Shown here piece after piece: positions 15,809 to 25,226 of a DNA stretch of 45,263 nt. Source of the stretch: Tetragenococcus solitarius NBRC 100494. GTDB taxonomy: Bacteria > Bacillota > Bacilli > Lactobacillales > Enterococcaceae. Position 1 is the stretch's first letter. Every line of letters starts with the position of its first letter. Below the pieces are notes generated by a model. The model searched no databases, was not told the DNA's origin, and saw nothing but the letters and a program-made list of their open reading frames with translations. Made by a program: the position numbers and the translations under genes. The stretch is taken from NCBI RefSeq assembly GCF_001544195.1, contig NZ_BCPY01000018.1:1-45263 (forward strand), written 5' to 3'.

Positions 15809-16489
15809 TTATCTCTTTTCTTCATATTTCGCCCAATAACCTAAATCAGTAAAGGCAAATGTTTTACTTTTTATTTTTCGGGAAAAGGCAAAGGGAATTA
15901 AGATTAGACCGACAATAACTACTGCAACAAAGCCAACACCAGCGAAAAATTGCCCAATGGTCAACCCATTTTTAATTAACCAGTCAATTCCATATACACT
16001 GAGACCAAATAATATCGTCGAAGCTGTAACGCTCCCGGGTGCATATATAGTACGTTTTCCTTTGTTTTTGTAACGATCATACATCGCCAAGCCTTCTTTA
16101 GTATGCACAAAAGTTTCAGCAATTCCGAAAAAAACTACTGTAAGAACAGCAATAGTAGCTAAGTCACGTGTAAAAGATAATAATACAATAAAATAAATTT
16201 CTGCGCCTAAATTAGTTATCATGTTCGTTAGGCGATTTTGGGGATATACTGTCGGTTCATCTGAATGCTGGCCAAGATTATTCATAAAATAAAATCCGCC
16301 TGGAAAAGTATTTTCTTCAAAAACATGAAGAGGGATAAAAACAGTCAACAAGCCCATCACTCTTTGTGGTATTTCCCATTCGTTCCAATAAATAAACAAT
16401 ACAACACACATCGCAACGCCAATGATATAGAGCATTTGAAGCCAGATACGGTCGCACCATTTTGATAATAAAGTTTCTTCTTTTCTCAT
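15809..16489 (-). CDS. HXXEE domain-containing membrane protein
   Basis: A 226-residue membrane protein with about six transmembrane helices and the defining motif HVFEE (about residues 51-55), followed by NTFPGGFYFMNNLGQHS. The HXXEE family (PF13787) has no assigned function; its His and Glu residues suggest an active or metal site within the membrane. The ATG at 16489 is chosen because AGAGGTG precedes it. The reading frame extends 59 codons further upstream, but that part has no ribosome binding site and reads unlike protein. It lies downstream of the HAD/acetyltransferase operon on the same strand. Confidence 0.75.
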   Translation of the reverse strand: MRKEETLLSKWCDRIWLQMLYIIGVAMCVVLFIYWNEWEIPQRVMGLLTVFIPLHVFEENTFPGGFYFMNNLGQHSDEPTVYPQNRLTNMITNLGAEIYFIVLLSFTRDLATIAVLTVVFFGIAETFVHTKEGLAMYDRYKNKGKRTIYAPGSVTASTILFGLSVYGIDWLIKNGLTIGQFFAGVGFVAVVIVGLILIPFAFSRKIKSKTFAFTDLGYWAKYEEKR

Positions 16490-16652
16490 AACAAACACAC
16501 CTCTAAAATGATTAGATAACCCCTGTAAAATACAGTCTGCTATTATTATGAATGAGTTAATTAAAAATTGAAAGTGGAAAGAAAGCTTAATGGACATATC
16601 AAGAAAATTGGTTGGTTTCGTAAATTTAATCAGTTGAACTTTCTTCTTGCTC

Positions 16653-17261
16653 TTATTCCCAAACATCTAGCTTTTTATTTTTAAAATAAAATTCGGAATC
16701 TTTCTCGCCTATTTCCCGCACCACTTTACAAGGATTCCCATATGCTACCACGTTAGCGGGGATACTGTTAGTTACAATACTCCCAGCACCGATAACTGAA
16801 TTTTTTCCGATCGTGACACCAGGCAGTATTTGAACGCTGGAACCAATCCAAACATTTTCTTCAATAGCTACCGGGAAATTATAAACATAATGATGTTCTC
16901 TTAATATAGGCAGTATAGGATGTCCTGAAGTAGCAACAACTACATTAGGACCAAACATACAATTATCACCAATGTATATATCCGTATCATCAACTAAAGT
17001 AAGATTTGAATTACAATAGATACCACTGCCAAAGTGCACGTTTTTGCCTCCCCAATTAGCATGAATAGGCGTCTCTATATGACAGTCAGAACCAATCTCT
17101 GCAAACATTCTCTTAAGTAATTTCGATTTAAGCTTCGCATCTGTGGGACGAGTCATATTGTAATCGTATAGTAACTCTAAGTAACTTAATTGCTCATCCA
17201 TTACCTCAGGGTCATCGTAATGATAAGGTAGTCCATTTGCTTTTCTTTCTTTATTGTTCAT
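16653..17261 (-). CDS. Maltose/galactoside O-acetyltransferase family protein
   Basis: A 202-residue acetyl-CoA-dependent sugar O-acetyltransferase. An N-terminal helical Mac domain (YHYDDPEVMDEQLSYLELLY) precedes a left-handed beta-helix of hexapeptide repeats, for example IGDNCMFGPNVVVATSGHPI with the catalytic His, and VWIGSSVQILPGVTIGKNSV. Length is normal. Its start overlaps the end of the HAD gene by 11 bases, with GAGGAG in the upstream gene, so they are co-translated. The pair probably removes or modifies excess sugars. Confidence 0.92.
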   Translation of the reverse strand: MNNKERKANGLPYHYDDPEVMDEQLSYLELLYDYNMTRPTDAKLKSKLLKRMFAEIGSDCHIETPIHANWGGKNVHFGSGIYCNSNLTLVDDTDIYIGDNCMFGPNVVVATSGHPILPILREHHYVYNFPVAIEENVWIGSSVQILPGVTIGKNSVIGAGSIVTNSIPANVVAYGNPCKVVREIGEKDSEFYFKNKKLDVWE

Positions 17262-18063
17262 TGTCTTTCTCCTCTAAAAGTTTTTTTATGACATGAGTAA
17301 CACCATACTCATTGTTTGATTTTGTGACATAGCTAGCGTACTGTCTCATATCATCATTCGCGTTTGCTACAATATAGCTATATTTAACAAAACGAAGCAT
17401 TTCTATGTCATTATACGTATCCCCAAACGCCATCATTTGATCAGATTCAATTGCTAGTTTTTTACTAAGAATACACATTGCCTGCCCTTTATCCACTCCT
17501 TTGTTCATTAGGTCGACCCATACAGTATCCCCAACTGCCACAGAAAAATCTGCACCAAACGCAGGGTTAAATTCTTCGACAAAATATTTCTCACTCACCT
17601 GACTTGGAAAATAGGCAGTAAACTTGTTAGCATCAACATTAAGTGCCCTGATGTCGCTCACAACCGTAATTTTGGCATAAAACCTTTTTAAAAAAGCCAG
17701 ATGTTTTTTGTCACTTTGTTCAATAAATGCTGATTTCAAACCACATAACACAGGAATTCCAGGTGTCTTTTCTTTAGTAAAGTTGCGCATTTTTTTATAA
17801 TCTTCGGGCTTAAGTAAGCTAGTAAAAATTAAATTATTTTTATAACTGACTGCACCGCCATTATCACTGATAAAAATTAACTGTTCTGCTAAATCGGAAA
17901 AAAATTCCGTTAACGAGTACATCGGTCTCCCACTAGCTATAACAAAGTGAATGCCTAGTTTGTCCAATGCACGAATGTATGTAGCAAAATTCGGCGGTAA
18001 CTCCCCACTTTCTGTTAGCAAGGTATGATCCATATCTGCTGCTATTAAACGAATATTTCTCAT
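17251..18063 (-). CDS. Cof-type HAD-IIB phosphatase
   Basis: A 270-residue HAD hydrolase with motif I AADMDHTLL (about residues 7-15), motif II FVIASGRPM and metal site MAFGDTYNDIEMLRF near residue 216. The cap domain between is of IIB type. It is the first gene of the operon with the acetyltransferase and is divergent from the AraC regulator, which suggests joint control of sugar phosphate handling. Substrate unknown. Confidence 0.9.
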   Translation of the reverse strand: MRNIRLIAADMDHTLLTESGELPPNFATYIRALDKLGIHFVIASGRPMYSLTEFFSDLAEQLIFISDNGGAVSYKNNLIFTSLLKPEDYKKMRNFTKEKTPGIPVLCGLKSAFIEQSDKKHLAFLKRFYAKITVVSDIRALNVDANKFTAYFPSQVSEKYFVEEFNPAFGADFSVAVGDTVWVDLMNKGVDKGQAMCILSKKLAIESDQMMAFGDTYNDIEMLRFVKYSYIVANANDDMRQYASYVTKSNNEYGVTHVIKKLLEEKDNEQ

Positions 18064-18133
18064 TTACTTAACCTCCAGTTTCAAATTATAATTATTGTAG
18101 GAAAAGAACTTATTTGCTGCTATTAAAATAGTG

Positions 18134-18139
18134 TATAAT
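18134..18139 (+). promoter_or_regulatory. Possible -10 box of the AraC gene
   Basis: A perfect TATAAT stands 33 bases before the chosen AraC start. No good -35 lies at the right distance, which would fit an activated promoter. Confidence 0.4.
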
Positions 18140-18171
18140 TATATAAAAATTGTATTTAAGGTGTGAGTAAA

Positions 18172-19050
18172 TTGGAAGAAAATATTATTAACGTAGCATC
18201 TGATGATTCGGAGCTTCTAAACTATAACATTCCGGACTTTCCCATATATACTAGAAAAGATGAATTGCATCGTTTTGAATTTTGTGCAACAGCGCATTGG
18301 CATATTGATTTGGAGTTTATACTCATTCTAAAAGGGGAGATGGACTTTTTTGTAAATGGAAAAGTTAACCATTTAACCAGTGGGAATGGTCTATTTATTA
18401 ATAGTAAAAGATTACATTATGGTTTTTCTGAAAATCACAATGAATGCAGCTTTATTGTTTTAATTATCAGTCCAGATCTATTTTTTAAACATTCATTAAT
18501 TACTAGAAATTATTTTAATCAAAAATTTGCATCAAATACGCAAGATTTCATCTACTTGAATCAGACAATGAAATGGCAGAAAAAACTCTTAACTAATATC
18601 GAACAAGCTCATTCTTTTACAGTGCAAAAAGAGCCTAATGCTCTGCGTATTTTATCGTTAACTACTAATATTTGTGCTGAAATAGGGGATCATCTAGAAA
18701 CTAGCAAACCAAAAAAGGCAGAGGATATCTTACAAAATATCGTGTGGAAAATGGTAGATTATATTCATCGCAATTATTACAAAAAAATAACGATTGACGA
18801 AATCGCAAAATCAGGCACTGTTAGCCGAAGTAAATGCTGTGAATTGTTCAAAGAGTATCTTTCACAGTCACCCAATAATTATCTTATTTTGTATCGAATC
18901 TTTAAAGCAAGTGAATTATTACGCAACACCGCTATGACGATTTCCGAAATAGCTTTCACTTGTGGTTTCTACAGTTCAAGCTACTTTACTTTAGTGTTCA
19001 AAAGAAAATTTGGGCAAACGCCTAGTATTTACAGATCTAAATTTAATTGA
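18172..19050 (+). CDS. AraC family transcriptional regulator
   Basis: A 292-residue regulator. An N-terminal cupin-like sensor (AHWHIDLEFILILKGEMDFF, near residue 40) is followed by a C-terminal double helix-turn-helix (about 190-292), with ITIDEIAKSGTVSRSKCCELF and ISEIAFTCGFYSSSYFTLVF. The class usually activates sugar genes. The TTG at 18172 is chosen because AAGGTG lies 8 bases upstream; an in-frame GTG at 18163 sits directly on that ribosome binding site. It is divergent from the HAD/acetyltransferase operon, its likely target. Confidence 0.88.
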   Translation: MEENIINVASDDSELLNYNIPDFPIYTRKDELHRFEFCATAHWHIDLEFILILKGEMDFFVNGKVNHLTSGNGLFINSKRLHYGFSENHNECSFIVLIISPDLFFKHSLITRNYFNQKFASNTQDFIYLNQTMKWQKKLLTNIEQAHSFTVQKEPNALRILSLTTNICAEIGDHLETSKPKKAEDILQNIVWKMVDYIHRNYYKKITIDEIAKSGTVSRSKCCELFKEYLSQSPNNYLILYRIFKASELLRNTAMTISEIAFTCGFYSSSYFTLVFKRKFGQTPSIYRSKFN

Positions 19051-19202
19051 TAATAAAGTCGCAGTTAGCCATGATTGACATACCAGTTTTGAAATACATT
19101 GGGCTACTAAATTATTGGTGAAACATCATAGAAAATGAACATCATAACTTAACGTAATTATGCCAAGGATGAAATAATAAAGCTTTTATACTGCATTGAA
19201 AC

Positions 19203-19235
19203 TCAATACATAAGGTCGCTACACTTATGTATTGA
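19203..19235. repeat. 12-bp inverted repeat between convergent genes
   Basis: TCAATACATAAG and CTTATGTATTGA form a perfect stem with a 9-base loop, in the 254-bp gap between the AraC and aminotransferase genes. No T-run follows on either strand. It may still stop convergent transcripts. The remainder of the gap shows nothing. Confidence 0.5.
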
Positions 19236-19304
19236 AATCAATCTCAGTACATAACTCCATCCATTTAGACATGTAGTCCATAGCTTTTGAAATAGACCTC
19301 TAAC

Positions 19305-20438
19305 TTACCGATCTAACTTCGCCAAAAAATCAGAAAGGCGCTCCAATCCTGCGGTCATTTTTTCTTCTGGTTCACGAGCGTAACCCATCCGAAAGCATTT
19401 TTCTAAATCAAATACAAAGCCTGGCATGAGTAGTACGCTTTTTTCTTCAATCACTTTGGCACAGAATTCTTCTGAGGATAACGTACTTTCGAAGTAAGGT
19501 AAGGCAACCGTTCCACCTTTAAAAGGAACATAACTTAATTTAGGCTCGTTATCTAACCATTTTTTAAATAAAATCGCTCTTGATTCTGTAATTCCCATAT
19601 TTCGTTGTTGAACAGCCTCCTTGTGTTTTAAAGCAAGAGCTGCCACATATTCATCAAGGCCCCCATTACTAATCATGGTATAGTCACGGTGAATATGCAC
19701 CTCTTGCATAAATTTGGCATCACGACAAGCAATCCAGCCTAAGCGCACCCCTGCCATTGCAAAGGCTTTGGACATACTGCCTAGACTGATTCCTTTTTCG
19801 TATAAATCAGCAACAGAGGCTGAAAAGCCCACATTATGGGTCAAGCCTCGATAGGCTTCATCGCAAATTAAATAGGAATCATTCATTCTGGCGATTTCAA
19901 CCATTTTTTCCAACATTTCGTCTGGCATAACGTCCCCTGTTGGATTATTCGGGTTGTTAAAGACAATCGCCTTGGTTTGGGGTGTTACCAAAGTAGCTAA
20001 TTTATTTAAATCAAGCGCATACCCGTTTTCTGTTTTTTCTAAAAACAGGTAATCTATCTTTGCGCCAATTGATTCTGGTACAGAATAAATTTGCTGATAA
20101 GCAGGTAATATTGCCACTACATGATCGCCTGATTCGATGACCGTCATCATGGTAAGATGAGAAGCGCCTACACCCCCATTGGTTGAAATGACTTGTTCTT
20201 TTTGTATTGTTTGATATAAGCTGGCAACACCAGAGCGATATTCTGGACGTCCTTCAATATCTCCGTAGTTTAGTTTTAAAGAAAATAGGTCGTCTTTGAC
20301 CTCTTCGTTATCTTCGCCGGTTATTTCCAATAATTCATTAATGGAAAGCGGCATAATGGAGGTACTGGTTAAATTATAGTCCACTGTGGTTTCATATTTA
20401 GATAACCAACGTTCAACGCCAAAAGGTTTGATATACAT
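19305..20438 (-). CDS. Pyridoxal-phosphate aminotransferase, class I/II
   Basis: A 377-residue aminotransferase of fold type I. FNNPNNPTGDVMPDEML holds the conserved Asn-Pro motif, ICDEAYRGL the cofactor-binding Asp and Tyr, and SMSKAFAMAGVRLGW the Lys that forms the Schiff base. FRMGYA near the end holds the carboxylate-binding Arg. The specific amino acid is not predictable. It starts 24 bases after the ABC ATPase gene and is the third gene of that operon, so the imported amino acid is a plausible substrate. Confidence 0.9.
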   Translation of the reverse strand: MYIKPFGVERWLSKYETTVDYNLTSTSIMPLSINELLEITGEDNEEVKDDLFSLKLNYGDIEGRPEYRSGVASLYQTIQKEQVISTNGGVGASHLTMMTVIESGDHVVAILPAYQQIYSVPESIGAKIDYLFLEKTENGYALDLNKLATLVTPQTKAIVFNNPNNPTGDVMPDEMLEKMVEIARMNDSYLICDEAYRGLTHNVGFSASVADLYEKGISLGSMSKAFAMAGVRLGWIACRDAKFMQEVHIHRDYTMISNGGLDEYVAALALKHKEAVQQRNMGITESRAILFKKWLDNEPKLSYVPFKGGTVALPYFESTLSSEEFCAKVIEEKSVLLMPGFVFDLEKCFRMGYAREPEEKMTAGLERLSDFLAKLDR

Positions 20439-20462
20439 TCTTTTCCTTCTTTCATTTTAATA

Positions 20463-21197
20463 TTAACGCAATACTTTACTCAAGAAATCGATGGTACAAG
20501 GATGTTTCGGTGAATCAAAAAGTGCTGTTGGCGTCCCTTCTTCTACAATTTTTCCTTCATCCATAAATAAAACGCGATCCCCAACTTCTTTAGCAAATCC
20601 CATTTCATGGGTCACAATGACCATAGTCATTCCTTCTTGGGCTAAGTCTTTCATCACCTTTAGCACATCGCCTATCATTTCAGGATCAAGCGCTGAAGTT
20701 GGTTCGTCAAACAGCATTACATCGGGTTCCATCGCCAAAGCACGTGCAATAGCAATCCGCTGTTTTTGTCCGCCTGACAAAGAATTGGGATAAGCTTCTG
20801 CTTTATCCTCTAATCCCACTTGTTGCAGTAAACGCATCCCATTTTCTTTTGCTTTGGCTTCTGTTTTTAATCCAGATTTAATAGGGGCAAGACAGATATT
20901 TTCCATTACTGTTTTATGTGGAAACAGATTAAACGATTGAAACACCATCCCTAAGTTTTCTCTTACTTTAAAAATATCAATTTTGGGATCGGTTAAATCA
21001 ATTCCTTCAAATATAATGGAACCTGCTGTTGGTACTTCTAGTAAATTTAAACATCGTAAAAAAGTACTTTTCCCTGAGCCGGAAGGTCCAATAACTACGA
21101 CCACTTCACCATTTTGAATGATTGTATCGATTCCGTTTAACACTTGGTTTTCCCCAAAGGCTTTGTGCAAGTTCACTACTTTCATTAATTCTGTCAC
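20463..21197 (-). CDS. Polar amino acid ABC transporter ATP-binding protein (GlnQ type)
   Basis: A 244-residue ATPase. Walker A is GPSGSGKST at residues 37-45, the signature is LSGGQKQR, Walker B reads [14 protein letters not shown] and the switch His is in IVTHEMGFA. These are typical of the glutamine/polar amino acid importers. The start codon is GTG with GGAGGG upstream. It pairs with the fused binding-protein/permease gene 12 bases before it. Confidence 0.95.
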   Translation of the reverse strand: MTELMKVVNLHKAFGENQVLNGIDTIIQNGEVVVVIGPSGSGKSTFLRCLNLLEVPTAGSIIFEGIDLTDPKIDIFKVRENLGMVFQSFNLFPHKTVMENICLAPIKSGLKTEAKAKENGMRLLQQVGLEDKAEAYPNSLSGGQKQRIAIARALAMEPDVMLFDEPTSALDPEMIGDVLKVMKDLAQEGMTMVIVTHEMGFAKEVGDRVLFMDEGKIVEEGTPTALFDSPKHPCTIDFLSKVLR

Positions 21198-21209
21198 AAT
21201 CTTCCCTCC

Positions 21210-22715
21210 TTAAACTTTCGCCGATCTTTCAAGTCTTTTTTCAAGCAGCGAAACCAGCCAAGAGACAAACCAAGTAATCATAAAGTAAATAACTGCTGCA
21301 ATAAATAAAGATTCCATTGTTTTATAAGTTGCAGCTTTCACTGTATCTGCCACAAACATCAACTCTGATACGGCAATCACTGAAAGTAAGGAAGTTTCTT
21401 TAATCATAGAGACAAATTCATTTCCCAAAGCTGGTAATATATTGCGAATCGCTTGAGGTAAAATAATTTCTTTCATTGTCGTTCGTCGATTTAACCCCAA
21501 AGAGTACCCAGCTTCTGTCTGACCCTTATCCACGGCATTAATTCCCGAGCGAATAATTTCAGCAACATAAGCGCTTGAATTAATAGCAAGCGCGATACAT
21601 CCTGGAATTAAACGTGCAAGATTAATGTCCCAAACATGAATGGCAGGGATTGTTAAAATAGCCGATAATCCAAAATAAAAAATAAAAACTTGTAGCAAGG
21701 CTGGCGTTCCTCGTAATACTTGAATATAAAAAAACGCGATCGTATTGATAATTTTATTTGGAGAAAGTCGTAACATCGCAACAAAAATCCCCAGTAGAGT
21801 ACCTACAATCACACAGACGAAAGCAACGCCAATAGTCGTAGCAGCCCCTTTTAAAAATAAGGGTCCATAAATTTCTAGAGTGTTACGCGAATCAATATCT
21901 CCGGCCTTTGCTTCTTTAATGTTCTTTTCAAGAAGATCTTCAATTTCACCGTTTTCTTGCATCTCAGCAATAATTTGATTCACCTTTGTAATCAACGCTT
22001 GACTTTCTTTTGGAAAAGCAATGGTTTGTGCCGTCTCTTCTTCAGGAACCTCGATATCAATACCTGCAACGACTAAATTAGGATAGGTATCTAAATAATT
22101 ACGAGCGGACAAGTAACCCACGACACCTGCATCCACTGTTCCCGCATTGATTTCGGCAATCACTTCAGGTAACTTTCCTAAAGCAACGGGCCTTGCATGA
22201 CCTATATAGTCGTTTAAAATTGTTTCTTGCGTTGAACCCTTTTGGGCCGCTACTTCTTTATCTGCGAGAGAATCAATGGAGGTAAAAGTATCTTCCTTGT
22301 CTTTCGTCGTTAAAATGACAAAAGGCAGATCATGGTAACTATCAGAAAAGCTGACCACTTTTTCTCTTTCCGGCGTTGGATTAAAACCTGCCAAAGCCAT
22401 ATCAAACTCGCCTTCTTGTACGCTTGGAATCAACCCATCAAATTTCATATTGGTAATTTCCAAATCGACGCCTAACTCTTCAGCTATTCTTTCAGCAATA
22501 TCAATATCAAAACCGACAATCTCTTCTTGTCCATTGTTCATCCGGATATATTCTTTGGGTGGGTTATCCGCAGATGTCCCTACTGTTAAAGTCCCACTAT
22601 CTAGTACCTTTTGTAAGGAATCGTCTTCTTGCGCTTGCACTAACGTCGTAAAGCTAAAAAGTATCGATAATAAAAGCAAGCATGTACCAATAATAACCCT
22701 CTTCTTCTTTTTCAT
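21210..22715 (-). CDS. Fused amino acid substrate-binding protein and permease
   Basis: A 501-residue fusion. A signal sequence (about 1-29) leads into one SBP_bac_3 domain (about 35-265), with VGTSADNPPKEYIRMNNG and IVGFDIDIAERIAEELGVDL. A permease domain with about four or five helices follows (285-495), carrying the EAA loop GYSLGLNRRTTMKEIILPQAI. Fusions of this kind are common for GlnP-type importers in lactic acid bacteria, though some carry two binding domains. With the ATPase downstream it makes a complete importer. The bound ligand is an amino acid that I cannot specify. Confidence 0.93.
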   Translation of the reverse strand: MKKKKRVIIGTCLLLLSILFSFTTLVQAQEDDSLQKVLDSGTLTVGTSADNPPKEYIRMNNGQEEIVGFDIDIAERIAEELGVDLEITNMKFDGLIPSVQEGEFDMALAGFNPTPEREKVVSFSDSYHDLPFVILTTKDKEDTFTSIDSLADKEVAAQKGSTQETILNDYIGHARPVALGKLPEVIAEINAGTVDAGVVGYLSARNYLDTYPNLVVAGIDIEVPEEETAQTIAFPKESQALITKVNQIIAEMQENGEIEDLLEKNIKEAKAGDIDSRNTLEIYGPLFLKGAATTIGVAFVCVIVGTLLGIFVAMLRLSPNKIINTIAFFYIQVLRGTPALLQVFIFYFGLSAILTIPAIHVWDINLARLIPGCIALAINSSAYVAEIIRSGINAVDKGQTEAGYSLGLNRRTTMKEIILPQAIRNILPALGNEFVSMIKETSLLSVIAVSELMFVADTVKAATYKTMESLFIAAVIYFMITWFVSWLVSLLEKRLERSAKV

Positions 22716-22747
22716 CGCTTTCCCCCTAGTCGATCACCTTTTGCATA

Positions 22748-22776
22748 ATTATACAAACTACTTAGGATTTATTCTA
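22748..22776 (-). promoter_or_regulatory. Promoter of the amino acid transporter operon
   Basis: On the minus strand a perfect -10 TATAAT lies at 22748-22753. The -35 position, 17 bases away, reads only TAGAAT, so strength rests on the -10. Confidence 0.5.
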
Positions 22777-22845
22777 CCATCTTTCTTTTAAAAAACAACA
22801 AAAAACCGTAATATTTTGAATTTTTATGCATATATATATTAAAAA

Positions 22846-22885
22846 AGATCAAATGAGAACACCCTAATAGGCTCCCGTTTGATCT
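22846..22885 (-). terminator. Terminator of the glutathione transferase gene
   Basis: AGATCAAA (22846-22853) pairs with TTTGATCT (22878-22885), and the pairing continues inward with one mismatch and wobbles. On the minus strand it is followed by TTTTTTAATA. Confidence 0.7.
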
Positions 22886-22913
22886 ACTTTTATTATCTTA
22901 TTTATATATTATT

Positions 22914-23702
22914 TTATTTTATACTCTTATACTCTATGTTTAACGCACGTTTTACAGCCGGTCTTTCTGCTATTTTATCTGTCCATGCTTTTAAATTTGT
23001 ATACTCTTTTGCATTTAAAAATTCAGCAGCATTGCCATATAGCTCACCTTGAATAAGACGACCATACCAAGGCCATATAACCATGTCTGCAATCGTATAC
23101 TCATCACCAACAATAAAATCTTTGTCTGCTAAATGTTTATCGAGCAAATCAAGTTGGCGTTTGGTTTCCATAGTGTAACGATCGATTGGATATTCCTGAG
23201 CAAATGGAGCATAATAGTAAAAATGAGCAAAGCCGCCACCTACAAAGGGTGCAGCCCCAGTTTGCCAGAATAACCAGTTCATAAGTTCCGTTTTTTCAAC
23301 AAATGAATCCGGGATAAACTGACCAAATTTTTCTGCTAAATACAATAAAATGGACGCTGATTCAAAGACACGCACCGGCTCATCATAAGAATAATCCACC
23401 ATTGCTGGAATTTTAGAATTGGGATTAATTTTAACGAAATCACTACCGAATTGATCCCCTTCACCGATGTTGATTTTGTATAAATCATATTGGGCATCCT
23501 TAACACCAGCTTCCTTTAACTCTTCTAACATCATAGCCACCTTTAGTCCATTAGGCGTGCCTAATGAGTAAACTTGTAGTGGCTGTTGCCCTACTGGAAG
23601 TTTTTGTTCAAACCGACTTCCTGCAACGGGTTGGTTTCCTGATTTTTTTCCTTTTTCATCTTGTTTCCATTCCCATACTTTAGGAATTCTATAATCTGAC
23701 AT
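22914..23702 (-). CDS. Glutathione S-transferase family protein, YghU-like
   Basis: A 262-residue protein resembling E. coli YghU, a disulfide-bond reductase that binds two glutathiones. The thioredoxin-like N-terminal domain contains YSLGTPNGLKVAMMLEEL, with Thr and Asn at the thiol-binding site, and NPNSKIPAMVDY with FESASILLYLAEK. The helical C-terminal domain runs from about residue 140, with FIVGDEYTIADMVIWPWYG. Such enzymes are mainly proteobacterial but occur in glutathione-making lactic acid bacteria. It is a single gene. Confidence 0.9.
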   Translation of the reverse strand: MSDYRIPKVWEWKQDEKGKKSGNQPVAGSRFEQKLPVGQQPLQVYSLGTPNGLKVAMMLEELKEAGVKDAQYDLYKINIGEGDQFGSDFVKINPNSKIPAMVDYSYDEPVRVFESASILLYLAEKFGQFIPDSFVEKTELMNWLFWQTGAAPFVGGGFAHFYYYAPFAQEYPIDRYTMETKRQLDLLDKHLADKDFIVGDEYTIADMVIWPWYGRLIQGELYGNAAEFLNAKEYTNLKAWTDKIAERPAVKRALNIEYKSIK

Positions 23703-23884
23703 ACAATCCCACCTTATCTATTTTTTTCCACATAGAAAGACTTTATCGATTCATTATCCATCTTTTCTCTCCGACTTTATCTTTTTCTATGTATCTATTT
23801 TTATCACTGATCGATATCTTTAGTATATCCAATACAAAATAAAATTTAAAATAAGAAGGCTTCTTAAAGATTCTAGTGACAGAT

Positions 23885-23913
23885 TTTACATACTTCCTTG
23901 ATTCATCTATAAT
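23885..23913 (+). promoter_or_regulatory. Promoter of the MetE-like gene
   Basis: TTTACA at 23885-23890 and a perfect TATAAT at 23908-23913 are 17 bases apart. The leader to the start codon is about 70 bases, too short for an S-box or T-box. I see no other gene in the 289-bp gap that contains it. Confidence 0.65.
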
Positions 23914-23991
23914 GATTGTAATTTCGGCTATCACGATAAATCCTACCTTTTGGGTATTGGCTAGAAAATAAAATTAAAGGGAGTTGGCGCA

Positions 23992-25095
23992 ATGTTAAAT
24001 ATAAAGTACGACGTGGTGGGTTCTTTTTTACGACCTGAAGAAATTAAAATAGCTCGCGCTCGTTACTTCAACGATGAAATTAGTTTAGAAGAATTGAGAA
24101 AAGTTGAAGACCAAGCAATTGCAGATTTAGTGGAAAAACAAGTCACCCACGGCTTAAAATTCGTTACCGATGGCGAGTTCCGTCGCAGATGGTGGCATCT
24201 TGATTGGCTAAAAGAATTTGACGGATTTTCTACCAAACACTTTGATAAAGTAATCAATGGGGTGAATAATCATATTGAATTAGGTTACATCAAAGGAAAA
24301 ATCTTCTATGACAAAAACAAACATCATCCAGAAGTTGCCGCTTGGGATTATCTCCATCAGTTAGCTGACCAATATGAAGATATAGAAGCTAAAAAATCAA
24401 TTTCTGGTCCGAATATGATTTTAGTAGACCACTATTTACAATTAGGGATAAAAGATACACCTTACTACGGAAACAATATCGATGCAGTGATCGAAGATAT
24501 TGCAACAGCTTATCAAACAGCCATTCAAGATTTATATGAACATGGCTGCCGCTATTTACAGATTGATGATACCTCATGGACTTATTTGATTGACGATGAA
24601 TTCGTCACTAAAGTAGAGGCTCTTGGTTATACAAAAGAAGAAGTTCTAGGGTGGTTTAAAAAAGTTTCCACAAAGGCATTGGAAAATAAACCTAGCGATA
24701 TGACGGTTGCTACTCACTTTTGCAAAGGGAATTTCAAAGGAAATCCATTATTTGCAGGTTCTTACGATTCCGTAGCTGCCATTATCAGTACGATTCCCTA
24801 CGATGGCTTTTTTGTTGAATATGATGATGAACGTTCAGGGTCTTTTGAACCATGGGCTGTATTAAAGGGAAGTAATGCAACTTTTGTTGCAGGTTTAATC
24901 TCTACCAAGAACCCTCGGTTAGAAACCCATGATGAAATCAAAGAACGCTTTTTAGAAGCAAAAGCTGTAGTGGGAGATAACATTGCTCTATCGCCACAAT
25001 GTGGATTCGCCTCAGTAGAAGAAGGAAATTCGATTAACGAAGAAGTTCAGTGGAAAAAAATTGATCTTCTCGTTTCCTGTCAAGATTTTCTATAA
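23992..25095 (+). CDS. MetE C-terminal-like methyltransferase (YxjG/YxjH family)
   Basis: A 367-residue protein similar to the catalytic half of cobalamin-independent methionine synthase and to B. subtilis YxjG/YxjH. The opening YDVVGSFLRPEEIKIAR, the substrate motif VTDGEFRRRWWHLDWL and YLQIDDTSWTYL are typical. Zinc ligands appear as the His and Cys of THFCKGN, a Glu in the EYDDER stretch, and the Cys of LSPQCGFAS. It lacks the N-terminal half of MetE. The methyl donor of these short forms is not settled. It is monocistronic with its own promoter and AAAGGGAG ribosome binding site. Confidence 0.9.
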   Translation: MLNIKYDVVGSFLRPEEIKIARARYFNDEISLEELRKVEDQAIADLVEKQVTHGLKFVTDGEFRRRWWHLDWLKEFDGFSTKHFDKVINGVNNHIELGYIKGKIFYDKNKHHPEVAAWDYLHQLADQYEDIEAKKSISGPNMILVDHYLQLGIKDTPYYGNNIDAVIEDIATAYQTAIQDLYEHGCRYLQIDDTSWTYLIDDEFVTKVEALGYTKEEVLGWFKKVSTKALENKPSDMTVATHFCKGNFKGNPLFAGSYDSVAAIISTIPYDGFFVEYDDERSGSFEPWAVLKGSNATFVAGLISTKNPRLETHDEIKERFLEAKAVVGDNIALSPQCGFASVEEGNSINEEVQWKKIDLLVSCQDFL

Positions 25096-25123
25096 AAAAA
25101 GTCGTTCTATTACTAAAGCTCGT

Positions 25124-25147
25124 TGTAAGTAAAAAACTTTACTTACA
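25124..25147 (+). terminator. Possible terminator of the MetE-like gene
   Basis: TGTAAGTAAA and TTTACTTACA form a perfect 10-bp stem with a 4-base loop, 28 bases after the stop codon. The T-rich tract follows only about 10 bases later. Confidence 0.5.
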
Positions 25148-25226
25148 TATGTATCTCCTCTCTTTTTCTTTGAAGTCTTTTCAATTGTTGTTCTATCTAT
25201 CGTCTGTTAGACTGATTTTAATAGGG

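Noticed and set aside
16490-16666. 59-codon N-terminal extension of the HXXEE protein
   Set aside because: The internal ATG has a ribosome binding site and begins at the family's normal start. The extension is low in complexity and has none.
23743-23934. A 63-codon minus-strand frame
   Set aside because: It has no ribosome binding site or recognisable features and overlaps the promoter of the MetE-like gene.
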